Positions 31,136 through 42,290 are shown, counted from the stretch's first letter. The stretch is 64,000 nucleotides of DNA from Voacanga thouarsii (GCA_026120185.1 JANUWF010001497.1:2096501-2160500), one strand, 5' to 3'. Notes: generated from the letters alone by a model not told the origin. A program made the numbers and translations.

Positions 31136-33215
31136 AAGTAGGTTTTCCCTAATGGGTGTATTTCTAATCATAGTCCTGTTATTTGGTCTGTGGTAGACAA
31201 CAATGTGAGAAATGTACGTCCATTCAGGTTCCTAAATATTTGGGCTGAACATGATTCGTTCCATAATATTATTAGAGAGGTTTGGGATCAGGCGCTCTTG
31301 GGTTTCCACCAGTTCACTATTTGTCATCATTTGAATATGCTTAAGAGTTCCTTGCAGACACTAAACAAACAGGAATTCTCTCACCTCTCTGAATGGGTTG
31401 AACAAGCGAACCAGGCTGTACTTAATGCACAACAGCTATTACTTGCCAACCCCGCGGATCAATATCTTATTGCACAATTCAAGGACTGTAAATGGTCTGC
31501 ATGGCATTTGGCGGAGGCAGAAATGAAGTTCTACCAGCAACTTGCTAAAGGAAGGTATGTAGCTCTCTCTAACAAGAATACTCGGTACTTTTTCAACATT
31601 GTCAAACGTAATAAAAAGAGGAACTTCATCTCTTCTATCACAATGGAGGATGGTAGACTGACCAATAGCCCAAAGGCTCTTGCGGACAAATTTGTCAAAT
31701 ATTACCAGAAGCTTCTGGGGACTAAGGTTGATTGCAAGGACATCAATGTGGACTTTGTCAGGGCTGGTCCTTTGGTGCCTCGTGATATGATGGTGGACTT
31801 GGTTACGGACGTAACTATCCAGGATATTAGATTGGCTCTGTGGGATATTGGGGATTCCAAAGCTCCTGGGCTTGATGGTTACTCTGCATTATTTTTCAAG
31901 AAGACGTGGAGTACAGTTGGGCAGAGTCTGTGTGATGCAGTTATGGAATTTTTTATTTCGGGGAAAATACTTAAACAGATTAATCATCTATTATTACCCT
32001 GATTCCAAAAAATGATCATGCTGATAGGGTGGGTGACTATTGACCAATATCTTGCTGTAATGTGGTCTATAAGATCATCTCTAAAATTCTGGCTGAGAGA
32101 CTAAAATTGGTGGTCCCCCATCTAATGGACAAGGCACAATCCGCATTCATCCACGACAGACTCATGACTGATAATATCTTACTAGTTCAGGAACTATTGC
32201 GTATGTATAGTCGCACAAGAGTTTCTCCGCGATGTACATTAAAGGTGGACCTTAGGAAAGCTTATGATTCTGTCAGTTGGGATTTCTTATTGGACTTATT
32301 TACTGAGCTTGGGTTCCCTTATCTTTTTGTGAAATGGATTGAGCAATGTGTGACCACTACCTCCTTCTCTATTGCTATAAATGGAAATGTGCATGGCTAC
32401 TTTACTGGAGCTAAAGGTCGTGGCAAGGAGATCCTCTTTCTTCACTGCTGTTTGTCATCTGTTTAGAATATTTCTCAAGGGTTGTCAAAGTGCATACAGT
32501 TGGGTCCTCATTCAATTACCACCCTAAGTGTAAGGACTTAAGGGTTACCCACATTGCTTTTGCAGATGACCTCATATTGTTTACTAGGGGTGACTGTTCT
32601 TCTATCCGCACTCTCCTTAACTGCCTAGAAGAATTTAAGAGATGTTCAGGTCTTCAAATCAATAAGGATAAATCCAGTATTTATCTAGCGGAGATTGATC
32701 CGAACAATCAAGAAAATATTATGGCAACTATGGGCTTTCCTATTGGGGAACTTCCATTTCGCTACCTTAGCTACCAATCATAAATGGTAAAATTCGACTC
32801 ACTTTCTTCAAACCATTGCTTGATTGTATTGGTTCGTACATTGGGAGATGGTCTGCTCGTTCACTTTCCTATGCTGGGCGCCTACAGCTGATTCAACCTG
32901 TGCTCCAAGGGGTCGAATGTTGGCTGTCAATTCTTCCTACTCTATCTGCTGTTATTTGTCAGTTGGAAAGGATGGCTCGCAACTTCCTGTGGGACTTTAA
33001 AAACCATCTGGTTGCCTGGAACAATGTTTGCCTTCCCAAGGCTGCGGGTGGTCTTGGTTTGAGGAACTTAAAAATTTGGAATGGGGCTCTTATGTCTAGA
33101 ATCATTTGGGACATACAGGCGGAGAAGCAATCTTTGTGGGTCAAATGGGTAGACCACTACTATTTGAAGGGCGGAAGAAAAATGATGATATTGATTTGGA
33201 TCCATTATTTTTAAT
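31136..33215 (+). pseudogene. L1-type LINE fragment, reverse transcriptase ORF with frameshifts
   Basis: Starts inside the end of the endonuclease domain (SNHSPVIW at ~31162, family pattern SDHSP), then a linker and RT. RT motifs include KAPGLDGYSALFFKKTW (31860-31905), PISCCNVVYKIISKILAERL (32045-32105), KVDLRKAYDSVSWDFL (32245-32290) and FADDLILF (32560-32584; catalytic ADD present). The C-terminal thumb region ends near YYLKGG at 33170, and the zinc-knuckle tail is missing. The reading frame shifts at about 32003, 32466 and 32783, and a stop precedes PISCCN. No clear poly-A tail or target duplication was found, so both ends are truncated. It lies in the 5' part of the hAT, sense opposite to the transposase. 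Confidence 0.85.
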
Positions 33216-33941
33216 TCAAAATAATCAATTAAAATGAAAATAAAAGTTTAAAAAAATAAAATAAAGTATTAATAAATAATGAAATAAGAGAATTAAAAAA
33301 TATAAAAAAATTAACTTAAAAATTAAACAAATAATTAAAACAAATAAATAATTAATAAAGCAAAAAAAATAAGAATATAATATTAAGAAACACTAACTAG
33401 TTGATGGCCAAGAATAATAACACTTTGTGGAACTTTACTTCTTGTATCCACTATTCTACGACTCAATAATTTTTCAAAATATGAAGACTTTGCTTGAAGA
33501 ATTGAAAAAATATATAAAAAAATAAATTCTATTTTAACACTTTGTGTATAGGAAATGAAGATATTTGATGATTATGAGAGAAAAAAGAATGAAAATAAGA
33601 GAGTTGGAGAGAATTGGAGAGAGTTGGAGAGAGTTAGAGTGTATTTGGTGAGTTTTATGGTAAATTGGAGGGAAATTTTGGGGGTTAGGGGGAGACTATA
33701 GCTATTAGGGGTCTAAAAGTAAAATAAAAAAGTTTTTGAACCGTTAGGGGGCCAATTTGCAAAAAAAAAAAAAAAAAAAAAAAAAGAGAGAGCCGTTGGG
33801 TGCAAGGGCTCTCCAATATGGGCCAGCCTGTCTTGGCGATTTTAATCCCTGGCCCGAACCAGCCCAGTAACCGGCCTTCTACACAGTAGCTAGTTTAGCT
33901 CATGGGCTTGGCCTAACACGCTGACTCACATGCCAATGCTA
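33216..33941 (-). other. hAT 5' end region
   Basis: Extremely A-rich stretch (33216-33400), then a GAGTTGGAGA repeat patch (33600-33640), an A run at about 33760-33785, and a GC-rich subterminal segment ending in the inverted repeat at 33941. No coding sequence recognised. Confidence 0.6.
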
Positions 33942-33949
33942 CTCCATTC

Positions 33950-34490
33950 TGTTAGGGAGTTGCAGGTGCCGTTAGTTGAGATACTATATCATGATGTGCT
34001 AAGTAGTCATTGAATTTACTAAGAAGATACTCTCCACCACGATCCGATCTTGGCTTTTTGATTAGTTTACTTATGTGACGCTCCACCTCAACCTTAAACT
34101 TCTTGAATTTATCAAAGAAGTCAGACTTGCGCCTTATCAAGTAAACATAACAAAAACGCGTATGATCATCTATAAACATGATGAAGTATTCATAGCTTCC
34201 TTTAGCAGGTGAAAACATAGGACCACAAATATCAGTATGAATTAACTCTAATATTTCCTTGGCCCTTTCTACTTTTTGAGCAAATGACCTTTTGATCATT
34301 TTACCCATAAGACAAGATTCACGCTTAGGATATTCTTCCAATTTCAATGAATCTAAAGTCCCATTTTGGATTAACATATGAATTCGATTAGAATTTATAT
34401 GTCTTAATCTTAATTGCCATAAATAAGATTTATTTGATATGACCTTTCTCTTATTATTATTAGGTTCCATCTAAGTATTATTTATTTAAC
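33950..34490 (-). pseudogene. CopE pre-integrase and integrase core
   Basis: Minus-strand frame 34470-33952: LRHINSNRIHMLI, CLMGKMIKRSF, LIHTDICGPM (first Asp), FIDDHTRFCYVYL (second Asp) and DRGGEYL. It is cut after QLTAPATP by the hAT; the Glu region NGVAERRNR would lie at the junction and is not intact. About as long as the matching part of CopA and clearly homologous to it, with YLW where CopA has a stop. Confidence 0.85.
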
Positions 34491-34635
34491 AATTAATAGG
34501 ATTAGTATAGAAAATATTCCCATACATGTTTCCAGAGCACATAATATTTCCATTTCTACTTATTGAAATACTAGAATGAATTTGATTAATCAATCTTGAA
34601 ACTGAAATCAAATTCTATTTAAAACTGGAAACATA

Positions 34636-34911
34636 TCAAATATCTTTTAAAAGTAAAATTCTATTACATTCAAATAAAATCTCTAAATCTCTCACTGCTT
34701 CGACCCACACTTGTACTTTGTTACCCACTCTAAGTCCATAATCTCCTCTACTGAGTCTCCTTATCTTGCTAAACCCTTGTAAGGAGTAGCAGATATGGTC
34801 AGTGGCTCTGAAATTAACAATCCAAGTAGATGATGACCCAAACATCAATATAGAATTTAAGTATAGAGCAATACCTGAAGAAAACTTGGCCAAAATATCT
34901 AGACAATTCAT
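34636..34911 (-). pseudogene. CopE protease region, catalytic triad lost
   Basis: TWIVNFRATDHICYS stands where CopA has TWIVDSGATDHICNS, so the DSG aspartic protease motif has become N-F-R by transitions. Downstream come KIRRLSRGDYGLRVGN and LLLKDI, collinear with CopA. The zinc knuckle KCFKCGKKGHF lies just upstream (about 34915-34955) in another short open stretch. Non-functional. Confidence 0.85.
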
Positions 34912-35016
34912 TTTGAAGTGCCCCTTCTTGCCACATTTGAAACACTTGCTTTTGAGCTTGGCATTGGGCTTGGACAGACCAGGCTTGGATCCCTTAGGCT
35001 AGGCCCCTACGTTGTT

Positions 35017-35289
35017 CTAGGCCTTCTTCTTCTTGAACTTCTTGGGCTTGGGCCTAATTTTAGAAGATGAACCAGAACGAGCCATTTTATCAGTTTTCCT
35101 CCATGCCTTCTCAGCCTCACAATCCTGGTCTATGGAATCTTTCCTAAGTTTAGGACAAGGGTCGGTTAGAATATACTTGTACTCCTCAGTAGTGAGTGCT
35201 ATGTTCATATTTCATTTTCAGTCCACGTAGTTAGGTCCAGTTAACTTATTCTCCTTGAGAATAATAGACAAAGGATTGAAACCAGACAT
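35017..35289 (-). pseudogene. CopE gag with internal deletion
   Basis: The gag ATG is at 35289. The N-terminal part (SGFNPLSIILKENKLTGPNYVDW) matches CopA and CopC. After AEKAWRKTDKMAR the frame jumps directly to SGSSSKIRPKPKKFKKKKA, which in CopA lies ~130 residues further on. The gag core is therefore deleted while the basic segment before the zinc knuckle is kept. A stop (around 35210) also interrupts it. Confidence 0.8.
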
Positions 35290-38200
35290 TTTTGTTGATT
35301 GGAAAAAAAAACTTCATTCAAAAAAATGTTTGTTTTAGAAAAACATATAAAAATACATATTTAAAAACATCATATTATTTCCATGATATGGTTAACTTAT
35401 TAAAATCATTATAAAAAATATAAAAATTTTAACTCTTAGAAAAATTGACAAAGCTTTGTTGGAAGGTTAACAATTTTCTAAGTTAAGTGTATAACTATCA
35501 CAAATTAAACTTCCTTAATAGGTAATGATCCAGAAATAGTTCCACCGATAGGATGGTCATTCCTCTCACCACCTATAGACAATGCAACATTAATGCCTCC
35601 AACGATAAGCTGGCCAACACAAACGCATATTCTAGACTTCAATTATAATTCATCATTAGTATTAGATTCTCATGAAAATCCATCTTATAGGGGGTTGATA
35701 GGGCTTAAATTAATCATATATTTTCTAGTTATTTGAGGCTATTTTGTGATACATTTTGTATAATAACTGGTTATATTCCTTCATATTTGAGATTTTACCC
35801 TTGGAAAGGTATTTTGTGTATTATTTCAGATCTTAGGAGTAAAATAAGACAAAAACGTCGCTAAACAGAGTAGAGGCGGCGCCGGCCAGGATAGGGGAAC
35901 TGGTGCAGGCCATGTGCTATTGGCACGCACTTTGAAGCAATGAAAAATCAGTGAAACAGAGCTTAACAGAACACAGTCGGTGTCGGTTGGGAGCTCAGAG
36001 GTGGCGTAGGCAGCAGTTTAGAAGAGGTGGCACAAAAATCAAGAAAAATCAGTGAACGAACAAATGGACAAATCACAACTGGCGCCAGCCTTAGGCAGGA
36101 TTGGCGGCGCCGGTTGTGCACTTCCACTGAGGCGGTGCCTCGATTTTCATGAGTGTTTTTTGGCAATTTGTGGAGTTTTATTATTTTTCTACTTCTAGTC
36201 GGCCAGAAACCCTAGAGGAACAGATTTAGGCACTTTTAAAGTCTATAAATATAGGAAAAACACAAGGGAAAGAAGATGTTTCACAGATCAAAACAGAAAA
36301 TCACTCAAATTAAAAGAGGAATTCTTCAAATCAAGGAGAATTATATAAGAGGGTCCACGAAGAAAGAAAATGAGGCTTGTCTATGAGTGCTTTCTTTTAA
36401 CTTTGTTTTCTTTTCTTGAACAATGATGTATTAATTATTTTATTGTAATTTGACATTGTTTTCGTATTCATGATTTTTAGAGTTACTTTGATCTTTTGAT
36501 TAATTGATTGTTATTCTTGGTATTTAATTACTTATGCTAATTACAAGATTAGTTGGTTGTTTCTTTCCATTAACTTGCTTGGCCAAAGGGGTTGATGGTG
36601 GTCTCAATTCATTAATTTCACATTTGTTGTCTCTTAAGTTGCTTGACCAAAGGGGTTAATTGCTAAGAACTAGGTAATTAAAGATTAATTGATATCTGCC
36701 AAGACACGAATTTATTGGTTAGTCATGTTTTAAGTTTGTCAGGCCATGGAAATTTAATCAAAGATTGTGTTTAATGCATCTTTTGGGTAAGTTAGTTGAG
36801 ACAGGCCATGTGATGCTAATTTGTTTAGAAGATAGTGATTTCATGGATTGGAAAAGAAGTGAATCTATCTTAATCCTTCATGATGCCAAGAGAATAATTA
36901 GTTATGATAAAGATTGGGTACTTTTAGGTCATGTTTGTCAAAATAGTGGTTTGAGTTTCATAATTCTCCTTCCTTAACATGTATATATTCTTTTATTTTA
37001 TTTTATTTTTATTCTTTTTCACTTTATTGAGTCGGTTAAACAATGAAAGAAAAGTGATTAATGCATACTTGTTCCTTGAGGATCGACACTCGTTTTAAAC
37101 CCTATGCTATGCTTAATGATGAGTACGCTTACTCATATGTGTAATTTGGGGTTAACGTTTTAATTTAAACTTTATTGGGAATGTACTTATTTTTATATGA
37201 TTTTTTATACCTAAATAAAAACACATCAGGGGTCATGCTTGAAATGACGTGAGGAAATCAACAATCTCTAATAGGAATCCGTGATGAAAGCCGTGGGGCC
37301 ATTAGAACCCCTCTCCTACTTAAACTTTTGAGAAAAATAAGTTTTTGAGAAAAACGTTTCTTTAAAATTAATTGGTTTTTATTAGCTTTAGTGAAACCCA
37401 AAAGTTCAACCATTATTCTCTATGTCGAGGATAAAACCCTCAAAAAGAATAAACTATGAATTTTTATTTCACTATTTAAATTAAAACCATTTTTTCTAGG
37501 AACTAAATTTTTAAAAAAACTTAAATTCAAAATTATTCTCCATGTCGAGGATAAAAACCTTTGAAAGAATAAATCATTAATTTATTTTTAAATTACTTAG
37601 TTCCATTTTAAAACATTTTCCTTAATTATTCTATCTAGAGAATAATTAATTTCTCAAAAACCTTTGTGCATTTGATCACAAAATTAAATAAAATAGACAT
37701 GCTCTAGAAATAAACTTTTTACTTGTTATTTCTAACCTTTAATTCTTATGTGGCCAAATAATGGATTAAATATTATAATAATAAAAAAATTAAAATGATC
37801 TTGTTTAATCTTAAGATGGTTTCGCCTTTAGTAACCATTTAATGCAAAATTATTTAAATCCATAAATAAACCATTACAAGAAAATAACTTCGTGTGATAT
37901 GGGCCCCAAAAGAAAAAAAAATTACTCGAAAAGTAAAATTCAAAGAAAGAAATGATACTTTAGAAGACCCAAACCGAGAGTTGAATCATCGATCGAACCC
38001 AGTGCAAACCGCGACCTGAACCAGTCCACATATGCACGAGCTAGGACCAGCTTCTTTTCAACTAGCCGCGGCTTCAGGGAGAAGAACTACCTAATGCAAT
38101 CTGCTGCTCTAGGGAGAAATTCTCCCTAAAGCCAGCCACGGGTTCATGCTAGCCAGCCACGGCTTGTGGGAGAATTTCTTCTCCCATTTAGCTGTGGCTA

Positions 38201-38569
38201 GCCCCTGTTTCACGCTTTCATTTTTCTTTCTTTTCTGCAATTTCCTTTAGTTTCCTCTTCAGGTTTGCTTTAGAGATTTTGTGTGTTAATCAAAGCACCA
38301 ATTTTTGTATACGAATTCGTAAAAAAATTGAAATACAATTTCAAATGCCTATGCCTTTCAAAATGAGGCATGAATGAATTCTACGGAAAAGCGATTAATA
38401 ATAAATTACAGGTGCCTATGCCTTCACGTGTGAGGCGTACACAAAACCTATCTACATCAAAATCGCGAGGGATCCATGCAATCACAAAGATTATATAAAT
38501 ATTTTTTATTAGTAAAGGAACCATCTTTTCTGATTATTAACCCTAAGCATACTCCTGGGTTAAACCATG
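35290..38569 (-). other. CopE leader, split by sLTR-2
   Basis: 35290-35695 and 37229-38569 are the untranslated leader between PBS and gag, collinear with CopC 60755-62503: same GGCCATTAGAACCCCTCTCC block at ~37290 and paired GATAGG…GGTCA motifs at 35540-35618. No ORF conserved with other copies. A GC-rich stretch at 38000-38210 has imperfect inverted repeats (AGGGAGAA/TTCTCCCT). Confidence 0.7.
35696..37228 (+). mobile_element. sLTR-2: 1533-bp solo LTR with perfect TSD
   Basis: Starts TGATAGGGC and ends ACACATCA, flanked by GGGGT at 35691-35695 and 37229-37233. It belongs with the partial LTR at 1-1192 (shared GC-rich core and following blocks), and more distantly with the GypA LTR. The end carries TTGAGGATCGACACTCG, typical of Athila/Tat LTRs. 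No internal region follows. It sits in the leader of CopE. Confidence 0.92.
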
Positions 38570-38581
38570 GCTCTGATACCA
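38570..38581 (-). other. primer-binding site of CopE
   Basis: Plus-strand GCTCTGATACCA, the reverse complement of TGGTATCAGAGC (initiator Met-tRNA). Confidence 0.9.
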
Positions 38582-38666
38582 TTCGAAAGATTGCAAGAAA
38601 AATAAATATGTAGCGGAATTATGAAAATTAGAAAATTTTCCAAGCCAAAGTCTAGGAAACACTTAC

Positions 38667-38783
38667 TTTTAGGGCACTTAACTTCAATAACCGGAGTTGG
38701 ATTCGAGTTCGATGGCACTTCTTGTACGAGAACATCTACTTGTTCCGCGGGTATACCAGGTAATTGTCGGCTCTTTCGCATCA
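38667..38783 (-). CDS. LTR-borne first coding exon of CopE (predicted)
   Basis: Minus strand: TTGATG with ATG at 38783-38781 region, then M-R-K-S-R-Q-L-P-G-I-P-A-E, a Val/Asn/Pro stretch and VIEVKCPK. The frame ends CCT-AAA-A followed by GTAAGTG, a consensus 5' splice site in phase 1, the phase seen in CopA and CopF. The start context TTGATG is the same. The CopE gag acceptor region has decayed, so the exon cannot be used now. Its persistence as an open frame in an element whose gag and protease are broken is probably history rather than function. Confidence 0.5.
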
Positions 38784-39802
38784 AACACTTACCATGTTTG
38801 CTAGCTCTTAACCTTCCAGAGTATTCTCAAATTTCTTATGGACTTCTACCGGTGAAAGTAGAACTAGGGTGAAGAAGATTGGAAGAAAAACGAAAGAGCT
38901 AAGCATTAAAGAAAAAATGAAGAAAAAACAACAAGAAAAACGGTGGGCCTTGGTTTCGTTTAGGAAGAAGACAAAAAGCTGTTTCTGTTTTTGAAATTCA
39001 GTCAACCTTCAACCCAGGCACACATGATGCCTTTTATAAAAACTTAACAGCCTCATTTTCCTTTTCCAAAACCAATAGCCGACCACCTTTTCTTTAATTT
39101 CCTTTTTCCTCTTTTTCTTTATTGCACATGGTAGCTACTATCAAATCTTGATGGGCCATGATTTCTTAATTAGTTCATTGATTAATTAAATAGCTCTTTT
39201 ATTAATTAATTAATCCACTTGGGCCCAATATAAAATTATCCAAGATAGTTAATTAATAAGTCAATTAATTAAATTGGCATAATTAATTATTCTAGTCCAA
39301 ATAAATAATTAATTGGTCTTCTAAAATAATTCTTCCAATAATAAATTCACCCAAGAAGCCCATATAATAAATAAATTTACTAAGGTTATTTGAGCTACAT
39401 TGGAGATTAAAAGACATATTATTCTTGGCTACTAAAATGACCAAAATACTCATGCTAACAAATAGCGGTATTTTATCATTTTAAATATTCAATTTATCAC
39501 CATATAAAAATATTAACCTCGAGAATAATATTGCAAATGTAGTGTCTTCGATCTACAGGTGTAATGAAGAAAATAACCCTCTACGTAACACCTATCATTA
39601 AGATAGGAAAATTACACTAACACATTTCTCAATGACATCTACTATCCTTTGATAGCTAGTTTGATAATCCATGACTTCCAGTATGTATCCATTTATCACA
39701 GGGAGCTACTTAAAAGTGTATGTACTTAGTCACGCTTCTCAGAACCCTGATTTATTTTATCTCGTACAATCATAAGGGGGTGATTTTTTCACGTAGTAAA
39801 GT

Positions 39803-40039
39803 ATGCAAGTCGAACGGAAAATGGTGTTTCCAGTGGCGGACGGGTGAGTAACGCATAAGAACCTACCCTTGGGAGGGGAACAACAACTGGAAATAGTTGC
39901 TAATGCCCCGTAGGCTAAGGAGCAAAAGGAGGAATCCGCCCGATGAGGGGTTCACGTCTGATTAGCTTGTTGGTGAGGTAATAGCTTACCAAGGCAATGA
40001 TTAGTAGTTGGTCCGAAAGGATGATTAGCCACATTGGGA
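39803..40039 (+). pseudogene. rrn16: plastid 16S rRNA 5' fragment
   Basis: Contains hallmark 16S words: ATGCAAGTCGAACGG, GTGGCGGACGGGTGAGTAACGC, CTTGGGAGGGGAACAACA, AGGAGCAAAAGGAGGAATCC and AGCTTACCAAGGC, the plastid/cyanobacterial 16S version. It covers roughly residues 50-290 of the gene and then breaks off after CACATTGGGA. About a dozen C-to-T or G-to-A changes relative to the usual plastid sequence. Not a working rRNA gene. Confidence 0.92.
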
Positions 40040-40320
40040 GTCCAAAGATGAGAATTTTTGTAATATTCTAAACCATTCATGAACGTCACAGCAAAAATAA
40101 TTAAAACATTTATAGTCCTTACATAAATAAGTAGTTGCACAACAACTACAAAGTAGGAACTCAATAGAATATAGAATAAGGATATACAAACAAGAACTAA
40201 TCCTAACGAAAAGGCAAAATAAATTAGATTGGGAAATAATACCACTCCTAGAACTTCTAAAATCAGACCTGATCCTAGAAAGACTAAAAGAAAATCATAT
40301 ATTGGCCCAACCAAATCCAT
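40040..40320 (-). pseudogene. ndhG: plastid ndhG 5' fragment
   Basis: The minus strand starts [16 protein letters not shown] and runs through [16 protein letters not shown] to EYYKNSHLW, about 94 of the ~176 codons of NADH dehydrogenase-like subunit 6 of the plastid NDH complex, a membrane protein of thylakoid cyclic electron flow. The hydrophobic segments are still visible. Scattered replacements fit C-to-T decay. It ends abruptly at the joint with the 16S piece. The ~90 bases upstream (40321-40412) look like the plastid spacer before ndhG. Confidence 0.92.
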
Positions 40321-40981
40321 TTAAAAGAAATATATATAAATCGAAATATTTTATGACTTTATTGACCTGACCAGGAAAAAGAAGTAACTCTATTTTTTTA
40401 TATTTATGATACTAGAAACTCTATTGTATAACTCCATCTTAATTAACTAAAGTCATACACCCAATGTACAAGGTTATTGACCTTGCAATAAGACCCCATC
40501 TAACATACATCAAAGTGTACAAGTCCAGCTTTACTAGACTACCGGCTTATATTCAAGTCTTAGAGTACTCGTCCACGTAGTAAGTGCGATAAACTATTCT
40601 TTATTTATTTTAGTACTTTGATAAAGATTATTATCGTGCAGTCTGTTCTATGTATTCCAAATATGCTTACACTATTGGTGTGAGTGGACTACTTACTGGT
40701 TAAAGGTAAACCATTCCTATTTAGAAATTATAGTACAATGATCTAAACTTTAATGAAGTGCCCAGCTCTATAAATCGATGAAGAATAGTTTTTCACTTAT
40801 GTGTTAGAAGCATATAATCTACATCTTAATGTGAAAGCACGAGCCAATCACGTAGATCACTTACTAACACATTTACATTTTAATGTGTAATATATGTAAA
40901 CAAACAACCATTAATGAATGAAACTTTTATTAATTTCTAAAATATAAACATACATAGCCATTTTGGACATATATTACAACA

Positions 40982-41630
40982 CCCAGGACCCTGGATGTGT
41001 AGATCATCAGAATAGTCATAAGGGGCGATATCTCCAACTGGGAGTGTAGAAGTCATTTTGTGTGATTCTGTCTTAACTAACCAATCACATATACCCAATA
41101 TACAAGTATATTAGTTTTACAATAGAATCTTACCTCTAGTTCATCAAAGTATATGCTTCTAGCTTCGTTAGACCACCGACCCACACTCAAGCTGTAGGAT
41201 ATTAGTTCACGCTATAGCAGTAGTAATTTGGGTTTCTTCCATTTTAGTACTTTTAGAAACCACTACTAGGGGTCCAGTTTTATGTATTCTAAAGACGCTT
41301 GTACCATGAAAAGAGAACCATTTACTAGCTAAAGATAAGCTATTCCGTACCTGAAACTCATATCATAATAACATTATCATACTGTGATTTTCATTCTCAT
41401 CAACCAGTTAAAAATCACTAATTTATGTGTTAAGTAACCTATGATGCATACCATACTGTGAAAGACCTCTATTTACATGGATTATTTAGTCAAACACAAT
41501 GGATCTTTTCTAGCAAATATCATGCATAACAACTTAAAGTAAAAAATACAAATAATTTTTTAGAATAAAACTTTATTTATTATATCGAATTTATATCAGA
41601 TACATAGTTCGGAGGGCATAAATTTCAACA
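40982..41630 (-). repeat. 3' LTR of CopD, truncated by CopE
   Basis: Minus-strand LTR that starts at 41630 (TGTTGAAATTTATGCCC) and breaks off at 40982 where CopE begins. It shares the CCAGGACCCTGGATGTGTAGATCAT and GGGGCGATAT blocks with the CopA LTR. The rest of the LTR should lie beyond the other end of CopE and is not found in the window. Confidence 0.75.
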
Positions 41631-42290
41631 ATTTCTCACTTACACTTGAAGACTATGAAAGCCCATAGGTACCCACCTCCATGGCATCTAAATACCTTCT
41701 AAAGACTGTTGCTGCCAAAGGCTTAGTAAACGGATCAACTAAATTATTTTCAAAGACTATATGTTCCACTATGATTTCCTATCTTTGAATAAATTCTCAA
41801 ATCAGATGGTACTTCTTGTCGATGTGCTTCTCCTTCTTGTGATTTCTTAGTTCTTTGGGTTATGAAATAACTTTTAAATTGTCACAATATAGTATAATTG
41901 GATTATCTATTTGTGGCAAAACTCTAACTTTCGAAAGGAACTTCTGGAGCTAAACTACTTCCTTAGATGCCTCCAAAGTTGCCACATACTCAACTTCTAT
42001 AGTTGAATCAACAATATAAGATTGCTTAATACTCTTCCATGAAATGGCTCCTTCAGATAAGGTAAAGATATATCTACTAGGGGATTTCCTTTCATCCTCA
42101 TTTGCTTGGAAGTCTAAGTTTGTATCTTATTTGAACCAAGTCATCAGTTTTGTAAACTAGTATCTGTTCTCTTGTTCCTTTGAAGTACTTAAGTATACAC
42201 TTTACATGCTTGCTGATGAACGTCTTTTGGATTTAATTGATATCAATTAACTAAGTTTATAACAAAATAGATATATGGCTTAGTACATGG
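41631..42290 (-). pseudogene. CopD pol C-terminus (RNase H)
   Basis: The minus strand aligns with CopC 56883-57540 and the CopA RNase H end: AEYVATLEASKE-type region near 41960 ('acttccttagatgcctccaaagttgccacatac') and the tail before the LTR. Stops and frameshifts leave no long ORF. It is interrupted at 42290 by CopC (…TAGTACATGG|TGAAGC); the upstream RT, integrase and gag should continue past the right edge of the window. Confidence 0.75.

Larger units (their letters stand above)
13313..33941 (-). mobile_element. hAT DNA transposon carrying nested insertions
   Basis: The terminal inverted repeats are TAGCATTGTCATATGGG at 13313 and, on the opposite strand from 33941, TAGCATTGGCATGTGAG (14 of 17 identical). 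An exact 8-bp duplication flanks them. Both subterminal regions (13320-13480 and 33800-33930) are GC-rich with many GGGCC/GGCCC words, as in several plant hATs. Transposase pieces are on the minus strand. Without sLTR-1, BigLTR-2 with CopA, and the LINE, the element is about 3 kb. It interrupts the CopE integrase gene, and joining across it restores the alignment with CopC. Confidence 0.9.
39786..40412. other. nuclear insertion of plastid DNA (two joined pieces)
   Basis: The LTR of CopE is interrupted after GGGGGTGAT and resumes at ACTAGAAACTC. Between lie a 16S rRNA piece on the plus strand and a ndhG piece on the minus strand, with a junction at about 40038-40042 sharing a few bases. In plastid genomes rrn16 lies in the inverted repeat and ndhG in the small single-copy region, so the insert is a composite. 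Many CpG-type transitions show that it is not recent. Confidence 0.9.
12915..40981 (-). mobile_element. CopE: old Ty1/copia element, interrupted by hAT, solo LTR and plastid DNA
   Basis: Minus-strand copia element of the CopA family. Pieces from 5' to 3' of the element are: 5' LTR 38583-40981 (with plastid insert), PBS 38570-38581, leader 37229-38569 and 35290-35695 (split by sLTR-2), gag 35017-35289, protease 34636-34911, integrase 33950-34490, and integrase end 12915-13312 beyond the hAT. RT, RNase H and the 3' LTR are missing, because the element stops at the CACTA end. It is itself inserted in the 3' LTR of CopD at 40982. Confidence 0.8.
38583..40981 (-). repeat. 5' LTR of CopE with plastid insert
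   Basis: LTR from the PBS to ACAACA at 40981 (minus-strand start TGTTGTAATATATG). About 1.77 kb once the ~630-bp plastid insert is removed. It contains the LTR exon near its U5 end. It shows the same 'GGGCGATAT' and 'TACCCAA' blocks as other LTRs of the family. Confidence 0.8.

Noticed and set aside
33216..33420. Poly-A-rich block as the tail of the LINE
   Set aside because: The A-rich sequence is long, mixed with T, and extends into the hAT 5' region without a target duplication; I could not show it is the LINE tail.
39803..40320. A functional rRNA or NDH subunit gene
   Set aside because: Only fragments of rrn16 and ndhG are present, joined to each other, mutated and lying in an LTR; they are nuclear copies of plastid DNA.
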